Made by a program: the position numbers and the translations under genes | Source: Clostridiales bacterium | Lineage (GTDB): Bacteria; Bacillota; Clostridia; Oscillospirales; Acutalibacteraceae | NCBI GenBank assembly: GCA_012511005.1 | Contig: JAAZGX010000112.1 | Coordinates: 1-10,905, forward strand | Direction: 5' to 3' | Length of the DNA: 10,905 nucleotides | In this document: one piece after another, positions 1 to 7,110 of the stretch | Numbering within the stretch: the stretch's first letter is position 1 | Layout: the number at the start of each line of letters is the position of its first letter | Notes under the pieces: generated by a model | Seen by the model: only the letters and a program-made list of their open reading frames with translations | What the model was told of the DNA's origin: nothing | Databases searched by the model: none

Positions 1-381
1 CTTGCGGCAAAAACTGATATTCTTCAGGATATTCTAAAAGCTTCTGTAAAAGCGCTCAATGAGTTGCCTTCAAGTGAATATTTTGAGGTTTTATCGGAAA
101 TGGCAGTTTCTCATGCCCATGAGGGCAAAGAGGGTTTAATCCGATTTAATAAGGCGGATAAAAATAGGCTCCCCGCCGATTTTTTAGAAAAAGTCAATGC
201 TCGTCTAAGCTTAAAAAACGCACTGACTATTGATGACGCGACGGCGGATATTGACGGGGGTTTTTTGTTGGTTTACGGTAATATTGAGGAAAACTGTGAC
301 TTTAATGCGATAGTATCATCTAAAGCCAACAAGCTTTCTGATATTGCCGCAGATACGCTGTTTTTTAAGGAAGAGCTATGA
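1..381 (+). CDS. atpE: V-type ATP synthase subunit E, C-terminal part (5' end outside window)
   Basis: The reading frame is open from the first base, so this is the last 126 residues of a longer protein (the family is about 200 residues). Subunit E is part of the peripheral stalk that holds the catalytic A3B3 head against the membrane subunit I. The C-terminal domain shows the family pattern: a strand motif GGFLLVYGNIEENCDF near the end, followed by a short helix and the terminal LFFKEEL. The N-terminal coiled coil that pairs with subunit G/H is upstream of the window. The TTG at 64 is an internal leucine, not the start. The stop codon overlaps the ATG of subunit C as ATGA (378-381), which indicates translational coupling. 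The call rests on C-terminal motif recognition plus the gene order. Confidence 0.9.
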   Translation, partial: LAAKTDILQDILKASVKALNELPSSEYFEVLSEMAVSHAHEGKEGLIRFNKADKNRLPADFLEKVNARLSLKNALTIDDATADIDGGFLLVYGNIEENCDFNAIVSSKANKLSDIAADTLFFKEEL

Positions 382-1346
382 ACAAATATGATTACGCACA
401 TGCCGTAGCGCGGATAAGATATAACGAAATGAAGCTGCTAAAATCTAAAGATATAGAGCAGCTATTAAGTGCGTCTGATTACAGCGAGGCTTTAACTAAA
501 ATCAAAGAACACGGTTATTCGTTTGAAAAGAGTAGAGATGCTAAACAGGCGCTTGACAATGAACTCTTAAAAGCATGGAAGCTGTTACAGGAAATAGCTC
601 CCGAAAAAGAGCTGCTTGATGTTTTCGGTGTATTAAACGCTTTTCACAACCTTAAATCCGCGCTTAAATCCCGTGTGTCACGCTCTAACGACGAGCCGTA
701 TTATCTTTTTCCCTCATCGGTCGAAGTTTCAGTCATAGAAGAAGCTGTAAAAATAAACGATTTTTCACTGCTTCCTGACTATATGACACAAGCGGCAAAA
801 AAAGGCTATAAAGCACTAACGGAAAATGAAGACGGACAGCTAAGTGAAGCTATAATTGACAAAGCCGCTCTTTCACATTTTCTTTTGATGTCTAAAAAAA
901 CAGAGTGTGAAGAAGTTATAAAAGCCGCAAATCTAAAATGTGCTGAGGCAAACATAAAAATTGCGTACCGCGCCGCTGTAACGGGCAAAGAGAAGGGGTT
1001 TTATGAGGCTTCGCTTTCTGAATGTGACGGGATAGACATCAATTCGCTTTCAAATGCCGCTCAAAAGGGAGTAGACGAACTTTTAGAATACTTGAAGACT
1101 ACGAGATACAAAGAGGCGGCGGCACTTCTTACTGTAAGCAGTATTGCTTTTGAAAAGTGGTTCGACAATTTTTTAATTGTTATCATTGAAAACGCTAAAG
1201 TTGAGCCGTTTGGATTTGCACCTTTAGCTGCTTATTGGTTTGCAAAAGAAGCTGAGATAAAAAATATCCGTATACTATTAAACGGAAAGAAAAATAATGT
1301 TGACAATGATACCATAAGGGAAAGGATGAGACGGCTTTATGTATAA
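378..1346 (+). CDS. atpC: V-type ATP synthase subunit C (AC39/d-type)
   Basis: This 322-residue protein has the length and all-helical character of the prokaryotic V-ATPase C subunit (AC39/subunit d family). In that family the protein is a funnel-shaped cap joining the D-F shaft to the membrane rotor ring. The N-terminus (YDYAHAVARIRYNEMKLL) and the basic C-terminus ending RERMRRLYV match the family pattern. There is no signal peptide or membrane span, which fits a peripheral rotor component. The start is ATG 378, overlapping the stop of subunit E by 4 nt, with an AAGGA site at 367-371 placed 6 nt upstream. The 3' end overlaps subunit F by 8 nt. Position between E and F is the standard order for this operon type. 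Confidence 0.93.
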   Translation: MNKYDYAHAVARIRYNEMKLLKSKDIEQLLSASDYSEALTKIKEHGYSFEKSRDAKQALDNELLKAWKLLQEIAPEKELLDVFGVLNAFHNLKSALKSRVSRSNDEPYYLFPSSVEVSVIEEAVKINDFSLLPDYMTQAAKKGYKALTENEDGQLSEAIIDKAALSHFLLMSKKTECEEVIKAANLKCAEANIKIAYRAAVTGKEKGFYEASLSECDGIDINSLSNAAQKGVDELLEYLKTTRYKEAAALLTVSSIAFEKWFDNFLIVIIENAKVEPFGFAPLAAYWFAKEAEIKNIRILLNGKKNNVDNDTIRERMRRLYV

Positions 1347-1650
1347 AATTGCGGCAGTCGGCGACAGAGACAGTATAACAGGCTTTGCCTCTGTTGGGTT
1401 TTCAACATTTAGTACTGATGATGCAGTTGAAGCAAAAAAGATAATAAGAAGTCTTGCAAACAGCCAGTATGCAGTCATTTTTATAACAGAAAAACTTCTC
1501 CAGCTTATCCCTGAGGAATACGATAGATATAAAGAGCTGCCCGTACCGGCAATTATACCCATACCGGGAGTAACAGAGAATACCGGCTTTGGATTGTATA
1601 ATGTAGGTAAATTCGTCGAGCGTGCAGTAGGCTCTGATATTATTAACTGA
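1339..1650 (+). CDS. atpF: V-type ATP synthase subunit F
   Basis: This 103-residue protein matches the small Rossmann-like F subunit of V-type ATPases, which binds subunit D in the central shaft and modulates rotation. Visible features are the first strand MYKIAAVGDRDSITGF, the turn and helix with FSTDDAVEAKKII, the second strand YAVIFITEKL, and the PVPAIIPIPG segment that precedes the C-terminal helix. The length is typical. The start ATG 1339 lies inside the end of subunit C (8-nt overlap). The nearest Shine-Dalgarno, AAAGGA at 1321-1326, is about 12 nt away, rather far, so translation may depend on coupling with subunit C. An ATG at 1326 is in the C frame and is not an alternative. Confidence 0.93.
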   Translation: MYKIAAVGDRDSITGFASVGFSTFSTDDAVEAKKIIRSLANSQYAVIFITEKLLQLIPEEYDRYKELPVPAIIPIPGVTENTGFGLYNVGKFVERAVGSDIIN

Positions 1651-1672
1651 TTTCCATGAAAGGAATTTGAAT

Positions 1673-3445
1673 ATGAGTAAAGGTAAAATACTAAAGGTTT
1701 CCGGTCCATTAGTTGTGGCGGAAAATATGCGTGACGCAAATATGTTTGACCTTGTGCGCGTGAGTGAACATCGCCTTATAGGTGAAGTTATTGAAATGCG
1801 CGGCGATAAGGCGTCAATTCAAGTATATGAGGAAACATCAGGGATTGGCACGGGCGAGCCTGTGGAGACTACGGGCGCGCCCTTGAGCGTTGAATTGGGA
1901 CCCGGACTTTTAGGCTCTATATTTGACGGAATACAAAGACCTTTAGAGGAAATAAGAAATAGAACGGGAAACAACCTAAAAAGAGGAATAGAAATCCCCT
2001 CATTAGACAGAAATAAGAAGTGGCACTTTGTACCCACGCTTACTGCGGGAAGTAAAGTAAGCGCGGGGGATATTATCGGAACTGTTCAGGAAACAGATGT
2101 AATACTTCATAAAATTCTTGTTCCCTCAGAGCTAAAGGGCGCTATAAAAGAACTATCTGAGGGCGACTATACTGTTACTGATACAATAGGAATATTGACG
2201 GATGAAAAAGGTAATGAAATACCTTTAACGCTTATGCACAAATGGCCTGTCAGAAAAGGCAGACCGTATAAGAAAAAGCTTTCACCCGATATTCCGCTTA
2301 TTACGGGTCAAAGAGTTGTGGATACATTTTTCCCGCTTGCAAAAGGCGGTGTAGCGGCAATCCCCGGTCCTTTTGGAAGCGGTAAAACCGTTACACAGCA
2401 CCAGCTTGCCAAATGGGCAAAGGCAGATATTGTTGTATATATAGGCTGTGGTGAGCGTGGAAATGAAATGACAGATGTTCTTAATGAATTCCCAAGACTT
2501 ATTGACGAAAATACGGGAAAATCGCTTATGGAGAGAACCGTTTTAATAGCAAATACCTCCGATATGCCCGTTGCGGCGCGTGAAGCGTCAATTTATACCG
2601 GTATAACTATTGCCGAATATTTCCGTGATATGGGTTACTCTGTGGCGCTTATGGCGGACTCTACTTCAAGATGGGCGGAGGCGCTTCGTGAAATGTCGGG
2701 CAGGCTTGAGGAAATGCCCGGTGAAGAGGGGTACCCCGCATACTTAGGCAGCCGCCTTGCTCAGTTTTATGAAAGGGCAGGTCGTGTTATAACTCTTGAA
2801 AGCAGCGGTGCGGAAGGGTCGCTTTCCGTAATCGGCGCTGTTTCACCCCCGGGAGGAGATATTTCAGAGCCTGTGGCGCAGGCAACTTTGCGTATTGTAA
2901 AGGTTTTTTGGGGGCTTGATTCTGCACTTGCTTATAAAAGGCACTTTCCGGCTATAAACTGGCTGACAAGCTATTCGCTTTATGCAGATTCACTCGGCGA
3001 ATGGTTTAATGAAAATGTTTCAGAGGACTGGACAGAGCAAAGAAGCAGGCTTTTAGCCTTACTTTCAGATGAAGCGGCACTTGAGGAAATAGTAAAACTT
3101 GTGGGTATGGATGCGTTATCTGCAAATGACAGATTAATAATGGAGACGGCGCGCTCAATAAGAGAGGACTTTTTGCATCAGCTTGCTTTTCATGAGATTG
3201 ACACATATACGACGCTAAAAAAGCAGCATTTAATGATGAAGCTTATCATTGAATATTATGACAATGCTTTAGAGGCGCTTCAAAAGGGAGCGGATATTGA
3301 AGTGCTTGCCGCTTTGCCTGTAAGAGAGAATATTGGCAGGTTTAAGTATGTTAAAGAAACGGATATTGACAAGGAGTTCCAAAAGGTACATCAAATCCTT
3401 GTCCGTGAAGTGGCACAGTCCGTAAGAAAAAGGGAGGAGCTTTAA
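1673..3445 (+). CDS. atpA: V-type ATP synthase subunit A (catalytic)
   Basis: This is the nucleotide-hydrolysing or -synthesising subunit of the A3B3 head, 590 residues. An N-terminal beta-barrel (about 1-70, starting KGKILKVSGPLVVAENM) is followed by the bulge region (about 110-190) typical of A-type subunits. The nucleotide domain has the P-loop GPFGSGKT at 232-239 (Lys238), the GERGNEMTD motif with the catalytic-type Glu261, and the Walker B-like ALMADSTSRW with Asp329. A helical C-terminal domain follows. The Lys-to-Glu spacing of 23 agrees with my recollection of the Thermus A subunit. I chose ATG 1673 because AAAGGA at 1659-1664 sits 8 nt upstream and the N-terminus then matches the family. 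An in-frame TTG at 1667 is too close to that site. The stop shares one base with the B start (TAATG). Confidence 0.97.
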   Translation: MSKGKILKVSGPLVVAENMRDANMFDLVRVSEHRLIGEVIEMRGDKASIQVYEETSGIGTGEPVETTGAPLSVELGPGLLGSIFDGIQRPLEEIRNRTGNNLKRGIEIPSLDRNKKWHFVPTLTAGSKVSAGDIIGTVQETDVILHKILVPSELKGAIKELSEGDYTVTDTIGILTDEKGNEIPLTLMHKWPVRKGRPYKKKLSPDIPLITGQRVVDTFFPLAKGGVAAIPGPFGSGKTVTQHQLAKWAKADIVVYIGCGERGNEMTDVLNEFPRLIDENTGKSLMERTVLIANTSDMPVAAREASIYTGITIAEYFRDMGYSVALMADSTSRWAEALREMSGRLEEMPGEEGYPAYLGSRLAQFYERAGRVITLESSGAEGSLSVIGAVSPPGGDISEPVAQATLRIVKVFWGLDSALAYKRHFPAINWLTSYSLYADSLGEWFNENVSEDWTEQRSRLLALLSDEAALEEIVKLVGMDALSANDRLIMETARSIREDFLHQLAFHEIDTYTTLKKQHLMMKLIIEYYDNALEALQKGADIEVLAALPVRENIGRFKYVKETDIDKEFQKVHQILVREVAQSVRKREEL

Positions 3446-4809
3446 TGCCAAAGGAATATAGAACAGTCGAAGAGGTCGCAGGTCCTTTAATGCTCGTTCG
3501 CAAAGTCGAGGGGGTAAAGTTTGATGAGCTTGGTGAAATTGAGCTTCAAAACGGCGAAACAAGGCGTTGCAGAGTTCTTGAAATAGACGGTGAAAATGCT
3601 CTTGTTCAGCTTTTTGAAAGCTCTACGGGAATAAATTTATCAAACAGTAAGGTTCGCTTCCTTGGCAGGCAAATGGAGCTTGCCGTTTCTGAAGATATGC
3701 TTGGCAGAGTTTTTGACGGCTTAGGCAGACCTTTAGACGGCGGACCTGAAATACTGCCTGAAAAGCGTATGGATGTAAACGGGCTGCCAATAAACCCTGC
3801 CGCAAGGAATTATCCGGAGGAGTTTATTCAAACGGGTGTTTCCGCTATTGACGGACTTAACACGCTCGTCAGAGGGCAAAAGCTTCCTATCTTCTCCGGC
3901 GCTGGCTTGCCGCATGCACAGCTTGCCGCTCAAATTGCAAGGCAATCAAAAGTGCTTGATGACAGCGAGCAGTTCGCCGTTGTTTTTGCCGCTATGGGCA
4001 TTACATTTGAGGAGTCCAACTATTTTACAGAAAGCTTCAAGAAAACAGGTGCTATTGATAGAACCGTTATGTTCACAAACCTTGCTAATGACCCAGCGAT
4101 AGAGAGAATTGCTACACCAAAAATGGCGCTTACAGCGGCGGAATATCTTGCATTTGACAAGGGCATGCACATCTTAGTTATTCTTACTGATATTACTAAC
4201 TATGCGGACGCTCTGAGAGAGGTTTCGGCGGCAAGAAAAGAGGTACCCGGCAGGAGAGGCTATCCCGGATATATGTATACTGACCTTGCGTCAATTTATG
4301 AAAGAGCGGGGCGGCAGAAGGATAATAAGGGCAGTATTACCTTAATTCCTATATTAACTATGCCGGAGGATGATAAAACCCATCCAATCCCCGACCTTAC
4401 GGGCTATATTACAGAGGGGCAGATAATTCTAAGCCGTGAGCTTTTCAGAAAGAGTATATCTCCTCCTATTGATGTGTTGCCATCGCTTTCAAGGCTTAAA
4501 GATAAGGGTATAGGAGAGGGTAAAACAAGAGAAGACCATTCAAATACTATGAATCAGCTTTTCTCCGCATATGCAAGAGGCAAGGACTCAAAAGAGCTTA
4601 TGGTTATATTAGGTGAGGCGGCTTTAACGGAAATTGACAGGCTTTATGCAAAATTTGCCGATGAGTTTGAAAATAAATATGTATCGCAAGGCTTTGAGAA
4701 TAACAGACCTATTGAAGAAACGCTTTCACTCGGCTGGGAGCTGCTTCGTATATTGCCTCGCGCAGAGCTTAAAAGAATTAGCGACGAATTACTTGACGAA
4801 TATTATTAA
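3445..4809 (+). CDS. atpB: V-type ATP synthase subunit B (non-catalytic)
   Basis: This 454-residue protein is the regulatory, non-catalytic partner of subunit A in the hexameric head. It begins with the beta-barrel (EYRTVEEVAGPLMLVRKVEG) and continues into the nucleotide-binding-like fold. There the P-loop is replaced by SGAGLPHAQ (GAGLPHA at residues 152-158), so no GKT lysine is present, as is characteristic of B subunits. Further family landmarks are ITNYADALREVSAARKEVPG and the GYPGYMYTDLASIYERAGR block, which contributes to the inter-subunit nucleotide site. The length is normal for bacterial and archaeal B subunits. The start ATG 3445 overlaps the A stop by one base and has GGAGG at 3433-3437, an ideal 7 nt upstream. 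Nothing is missing or truncated. Confidence 0.97.
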   Translation: MPKEYRTVEEVAGPLMLVRKVEGVKFDELGEIELQNGETRRCRVLEIDGENALVQLFESSTGINLSNSKVRFLGRQMELAVSEDMLGRVFDGLGRPLDGGPEILPEKRMDVNGLPINPAARNYPEEFIQTGVSAIDGLNTLVRGQKLPIFSGAGLPHAQLAAQIARQSKVLDDSEQFAVVFAAMGITFEESNYFTESFKKTGAIDRTVMFTNLANDPAIERIATPKMALTAAEYLAFDKGMHILVILTDITNYADALREVSAARKEVPGRRGYPGYMYTDLASIYERAGRQKDNKGSITLIPILTMPEDDKTHPIPDLTGYITEGQIILSRELFRKSISPPIDVLPSLSRLKDKGIGEGKTREDHSNTMNQLFSAYARGKDSKELMVILGEAALTEIDRLYAKFADEFENKYVSQGFENNRPIEETLSLGWELLRILPRAELKRISDELLDEYY

Positions 4810-4823
4810 GCATTTATCATTTG

Positions 4824-4831
4824 AAAGGAGG
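4824..4831 (+). promoter_or_regulatory. Strong ribosome binding site placing the subunit D start at ATA 4840
   Basis: The sequence AAAGGAGG is a near-perfect Shine-Dalgarno. Eight nucleotides separate it from ATA 4840-4842, and no ATG, GTG or TTG lies in the D frame between the in-frame TGA at 4822 and ATG 4870. It is 38 nt from ATG 4870, too far to serve that codon. Confidence 0.85.
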
Positions 4832-4839
4832 CGGTTAAA

Positions 4840-5511
4840 ATAGCAGTTTTACAAGTTAATCCGACAAGAATGGAACTGATTAATATAAAACGCAAGCTTG
4901 CGACGGCGCGCAGGGGACACAGGCTGTTAAAGGACAAGCGTGATGAGCTTATGCGCCGCTTCCTTATACTTGTACGCGAAAACAAGCAAATAAGGCGAGA
5001 GGTTGAAAAAGGTCTGAAAGAGGCACAGGCACACATGGCGTTTGCGGGAGCTTCACTTAAAGAGGAAATTATAAACACTGCCCTTATGCTGCCTAAACAA
5101 GAGATTTTTGTTGATGTAAAGCAACAAAATGTTATGAGCGTTCTGCTTCCTGAGTTTGATATTAAGTACAAGTCCGGCGATGAAAATGATATTTATTCAT
5201 ATGGATATGCTTTCACCTCGTCTGACCTTGATATGGCTGTAAAAAGCTATGCGGATATTGCCGTAAAAATGGTTAAGCTTGCTGAAATTGAAAAAGCTTG
5301 CTCTCTTATGGCAGGAGAGATTGAAAAGACGAGGCGCAGAGTAAATGCGCTTGAATATATAATGATTCCTCAATATGAAGACACGATTAGATTTATAACT
5401 ATGAAGTTAGACGAGAATGAAAGAAGCGCCACTACAAGGTTAATGAAAGTTAAAAGTATGATGCTTGAAAAAGTTCACCGTTACAGCGAAAGGGGAGAGC
5501 AGCTTGACTGA
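4840..5511 (+). CDS. atpD: V-type ATP synthase subunit D, apparent ATA start
   Basis: Subunit D is the long coiled-coil rotor shaft that turns inside the A3B3 head. The protein is 223 residues when started at 4840. It has the conserved N-terminal segment ending VNPTRMEL, then KRKLATARRGHRLLKDKRDE, a central less-helical region, and a C-terminal helix with TRRRVNALEYIMIPQYEDT, all classic family landmarks. The first methionine codon (4870) would remove the family-conserved residues VLQVNPTR and has no ribosome binding site. Codon 4840 is ATA, in the place where other members have the initiator before AVLQVNPTR-like sequence, 8 nt after AAAGGAGG. I therefore infer AUA initiation. A start at 4870 or an ATG-to-ATA sequence error are the alternatives. 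The 3' end overlaps the next gene by 8 nt. Confidence 0.9.
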   Translation: MAVLQVNPTRMELINIKRKLATARRGHRLLKDKRDELMRRFLILVRENKQIRREVEKGLKEAQAHMAFAGASLKEEIINTALMLPKQEIFVDVKQQNVMSVLLPEFDIKYKSGDENDIYSYGYAFTSSDLDMAVKSYADIAVKMVKLAEIEKACSLMAGEIEKTRRRVNALEYIMIPQYEDTIRFITMKLDENERSATTRLMKVKSMMLEKVHRYSERGEQLD

Positions 5512-6064
5512 TTTTGACGCTTTTCAAGGCGGTGTCGAGCATGGCGGGCTTCGCAACAAGAACGAAATAAAAATACTTGTATGCTATATTTTGTCAAGAA
5601 TTGAAGAGCCGATTTTGAAATATCAGCTTGCGGACAGCCTTACGGGTATAGGTCTTGTTAATTACTTTGAAATTAACGAGGCAGTTGATTCTTTAATCTC
5701 CTCAGGCGCAGTAAAAAACTTTTTAGACAATAAAGAGCCGTGCCTTACTATAACGGACATAGGGCGCGATATTGCGTCAACACTTGAAAAGAGCCTTACG
5801 GTAACGGTGAGAGAAAAAGCCGTTAATGCGACACTTAATCTGCTTTCGCGGTCAAAAAAAGAACAGGAAAATAAAATTGAAATAAAAGAAACAGAAAACG
5901 GTTATTTCATAACATTTACAATGTACGGATTTTCTGAAGAAATACTTAAAATTAAACTTTTCGCCGCTGATTTAATGCAAGTAAATATGTTAAAAGAGGG
6001 TTTTTTACACGACCCCGTAGAACTTTACTCAAAAATAGTAGAACATTTAATAAACAATAACTAA
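5504..6064 (+). CDS. DUF4364 family protein, winged-helix-like, TTG start
   Basis: This 186-residue soluble protein of unknown function resembles the clostridial DUF4364 family. The N-terminal EHGGLRNKNEIKILVCYIL block, followed by an arrangement like a winged helix-turn-helix (residues about 15-90, with TITDIGRDIASTLEKSL in the wing/third-helix region), is the recognisable part. The C-terminal half (about 115-186) alternates strands and helices and has no motif I can name. I place the start at TTG 5504, because AGGGGAG at 5491-5497 lies 6 nt upstream and the family-like N-terminus begins there. An upstream in-frame ATG at 5465 lacks such support. The start overlaps the subunit D stop by 8 nt, so translation is probably coupled to the ATPase operon. 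A DNA-binding role is only an inference from the winged-helix-like look. Confidence 0.75.
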   Translation: MTDFDAFQGGVEHGGLRNKNEIKILVCYILSRIEEPILKYQLADSLTGIGLVNYFEINEAVDSLISSGAVKNFLDNKEPCLTITDIGRDIASTLEKSLTVTVREKAVNATLNLLSRSKKEQENKIEIKETENGYFITFTMYGFSEEILKIKLFAADLMQVNMLKEGFLHDPVELYSKIVEHLINNN

Positions 6065-6085
6065 TAATATATGAAGGAGCAAATT

Positions 6086-6691
6086 ATGGACAATAAAGCG
6101 ATGTATAAAATAGGTTACGGTCTTTATGTGCTGACAGTCAAAGACGGTGAAGCTGACAACGGCTGTATTACGAACACTGTAATGCAGGTAACGACTACGC
6201 CAAACAGAATAGTCGTAACGGTCAACAAGCAAAACCATACACATGACTTAATGCTAAAGCAAGAAGCATTTAATGTTTCAATTATTGATGTTACCGCTCC
6301 TTTTGAGCTTTTTAAGCAATTCGGATTTAAAAGCGGCAGGGATACTGACAAGTTTGCGGATTTTGACGCTAAAAAGAGAAGCGAAAATGGTATTTACTAT
6401 GTTACAGAGCATTGTAATGCCTATATCAGCGCAAGAATAATTTCAACTACTGACCTCGGAACGCATACAATGTTCGTAGCGGATGTTACGGACGGTGCGG
6501 TATTATCAGATTATGATTCTGCGACATACGCATACTATCACAGCAATATAAAACCAAAGCCGGACAATTCCGGTGTAAAGGGCTGGCGCTGCAAAATATG
6601 CGGGTACATATATGAGGGAGAGGATTTACCGCCCGATTTTATATGCCCCATTTGCAAACATCCCGCCTCAGATTTTGAGAAAATCGAATAG
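6086..6691 (+). CDS. Flavin reductase-rubredoxin fusion (high molecular weight rubredoxin type)
   Basis: This 201-residue redox protein consists of an FMN-binding flavin reductase-like domain (about 1-150) and a C-terminal rubredoxin-like domain (about 165-201). The N-terminus (YKIGYGLYVLTVKDGEADNG) and the VNKQNHTHDLM segment match this fusion family. The iron site is made by Cys169, Cys172, Cys187 and Cys190 (CKICGY ... CPIC). Only 14 residues separate the two CxxC pairs, far fewer than in free rubredoxins and closer to the rubrerythrin-type knot. Homologues in anaerobes such as Moorella pass electrons from NADH or a reductase to flavodiiron proteins that remove O2 or NO, and a similar cytoplasmic role is inferred here. 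The start ATG 6086 has AAGGAG at 6074-6079, 6 nt upstream. The ATG at 6071 lies before this site and is rejected. The gap of 21 nt to the preceding gene suggests co-transcription. Confidence 0.88.
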   Translation: MDNKAMYKIGYGLYVLTVKDGEADNGCITNTVMQVTTTPNRIVVTVNKQNHTHDLMLKQEAFNVSIIDVTAPFELFKQFGFKSGRDTDKFADFDAKKRSENGIYYVTEHCNAYISARIISTTDLGTHTMFVADVTDGAVLSDYDSATYAYYHSNIKPKPDNSGVKGWRCKICGYIYEGEDLPPDFICPICKHPASDFEKIE

Positions 6692-6745
6692 AGAAAAGAA
6701 AGCAGTTAGAATATAAGGAAATTAATAAAATTTGTTAAATAACTG

Positions 6746-6774
6746 TTGACATAATCAGAGAATTATAGTATATT
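6746..6774 (+). promoter_or_regulatory. SigA-type promoter of the tRNA operon
   Basis: TTGACA at 6746-6751 is a perfect -35 hexamer. TATATT at 6769-6774 is a good -10, with the optimal 17-nt spacer. Transcription would begin near 6781, about 27 nt before the first tRNA. The strength fits a stable-RNA operon. Confidence 0.85.
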
Positions 6775-6782
6775 ATATTTCG

Positions 6783-6802
6783 CCGCTACAAATAGGTAGC
6801 GG
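6783..6802 (+). other. Leader stem-loop before the first tRNA
   Basis: CCGCTAC (6783-6789) pairs perfectly with GTAGCGG (6796-6802) around a 6-nt loop, giving a 7-bp stem. It lies between the predicted transcription start (about 6781) and the first tRNA base (6808). No T tract follows, so it is not a terminator. A role in protecting the 5' end or shaping the RNase P substrate is only inferred. Confidence 0.6.
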
Positions 6803-6807
6803 GCAAT

Positions 6808-6883
6808 GGGAGCATAGCTCAGCTGGGAGAGCACTTGCCTTACAAGCAAGGGGTCATAGGTTCGAGCCCTATTGCTCCCACCA
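6808..6883 (+). tRNA. tRNA-Val (anticodon TAC)
   Basis: This is a 76-nt cloverleaf. Acceptor arms GGGAGCA (6808-6814) and TGCTCCC (6873-6879) pair, A6880 is the discriminator and CCA (6881-6883) is encoded. The anticodon stem CTTGC/GCAAG encloses CTTACAA, with TAC at 6841-6843 reading GTA-type valine codons. The T-loop has the usual GGTTCGAGCC. It is first in a five-tRNA operon. Confidence 0.97.
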
Positions 6884-6888
6884 AAAGT

Positions 6889-6965
6889 GGCCCGGTAGTT
6901 CAGTTGGTTAGAACGCTAGCCTGTCACGCTAGAGGCCGACGGTTCGAGTCCGTTCCGGGTCGCCA
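6889..6965 (+). tRNA. tRNA-Asp (anticodon GTC)
   Basis: This is a 77-nt cloverleaf. Acceptor GGCCCGG (6889-6895) pairs with CCGGGTC (6955-6961) including one G-T pair, the discriminator is G6962 and CCA is encoded at 6963-6965. The anticodon stem CTAGC/GCTAG encloses CTGTCAC, with GTC at 6923-6925. It follows tRNA-Val after 5 nt, so one precursor is very likely. Confidence 0.97.
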
Positions 6966-6971
6966 TTTTTT

Positions 6972-7047
6972 GCCTCTGTAGCTCAGTTGGTAGAGCAGTG
7001 GACTGAAAATCCACGTGTCGTTGGTTCGATTCCGACCGGAGGCACCA
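6972..7047 (+). tRNA. tRNA-Phe (anticodon GAA)
   Basis: This is a 76-nt cloverleaf. GCCTCTG (6972-6978) pairs with CGGAGGC (7037-7043) with one T-G pair, the discriminator is A7044 and CCA is at 7045-7047. The anticodon stem GTGGA/TCCAC encloses CTGAAAA, with GAA at 7005-7007. It lies 6 nt after tRNA-Asp. Confidence 0.97.
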
Positions 7048-7050
7048 TTT

Positions 7051-7081
7051 GGCGGGGTGAGCCTGCGGCTCTACCCCCGTC
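7051..7081 (+). other. Strong stem-loop in the Phe-Gly tRNA spacer
   Basis: GAGCC (7059-7063) and GGCTC (7067-7071) pair around a 3-nt TGC loop. After a bulged T7072 the stem continues as GGGGT (7054-7058) with ACCCC (7073-7077). After a bulged C7078 it ends with three more pairs, including one G-T. The total is about 13 base pairs. It sits in the only long spacer of the tRNA operon (63 nt) and has no T tract on either strand, so it is not a normal terminator. It may be a processing site or a dispersed repeat. Confidence 0.65.
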
Positions 7082-7110
7082 AAGCAGAGTAAATAAAATA
7101 TGCACATTGT

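Noticed and set aside
1667..1672. In-frame TTG upstream of the subunit A ATG
   Set aside because: It is only 2 nt from the AAAGGA ribosome binding site and adds residues not expected in the family; ATG 1673 fits both spacing and homology.
5465..5503. ATG 5465 as start of the DUF4364 gene
   Set aside because: It would extend the protein with residues that read as a frame shadow of subunit D, while TTG 5504 has a good ribosome binding site and begins the family-like sequence.
6071..6085. ATG 6071 as start of the flavin reductase-rubredoxin
   Set aside because: The AAGGAG site lies after this ATG and is ideally spaced from ATG 6086, whose N-terminus matches the family.
6692..6745. Possible terminator after the flavin reductase-rubredoxin gene
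   Set aside because: Only weak A+T-rich complementarity (such as AAATT/AATTT) is present, with no G+C-rich stem or T tract; read-through into the tRNA operon remains possible.
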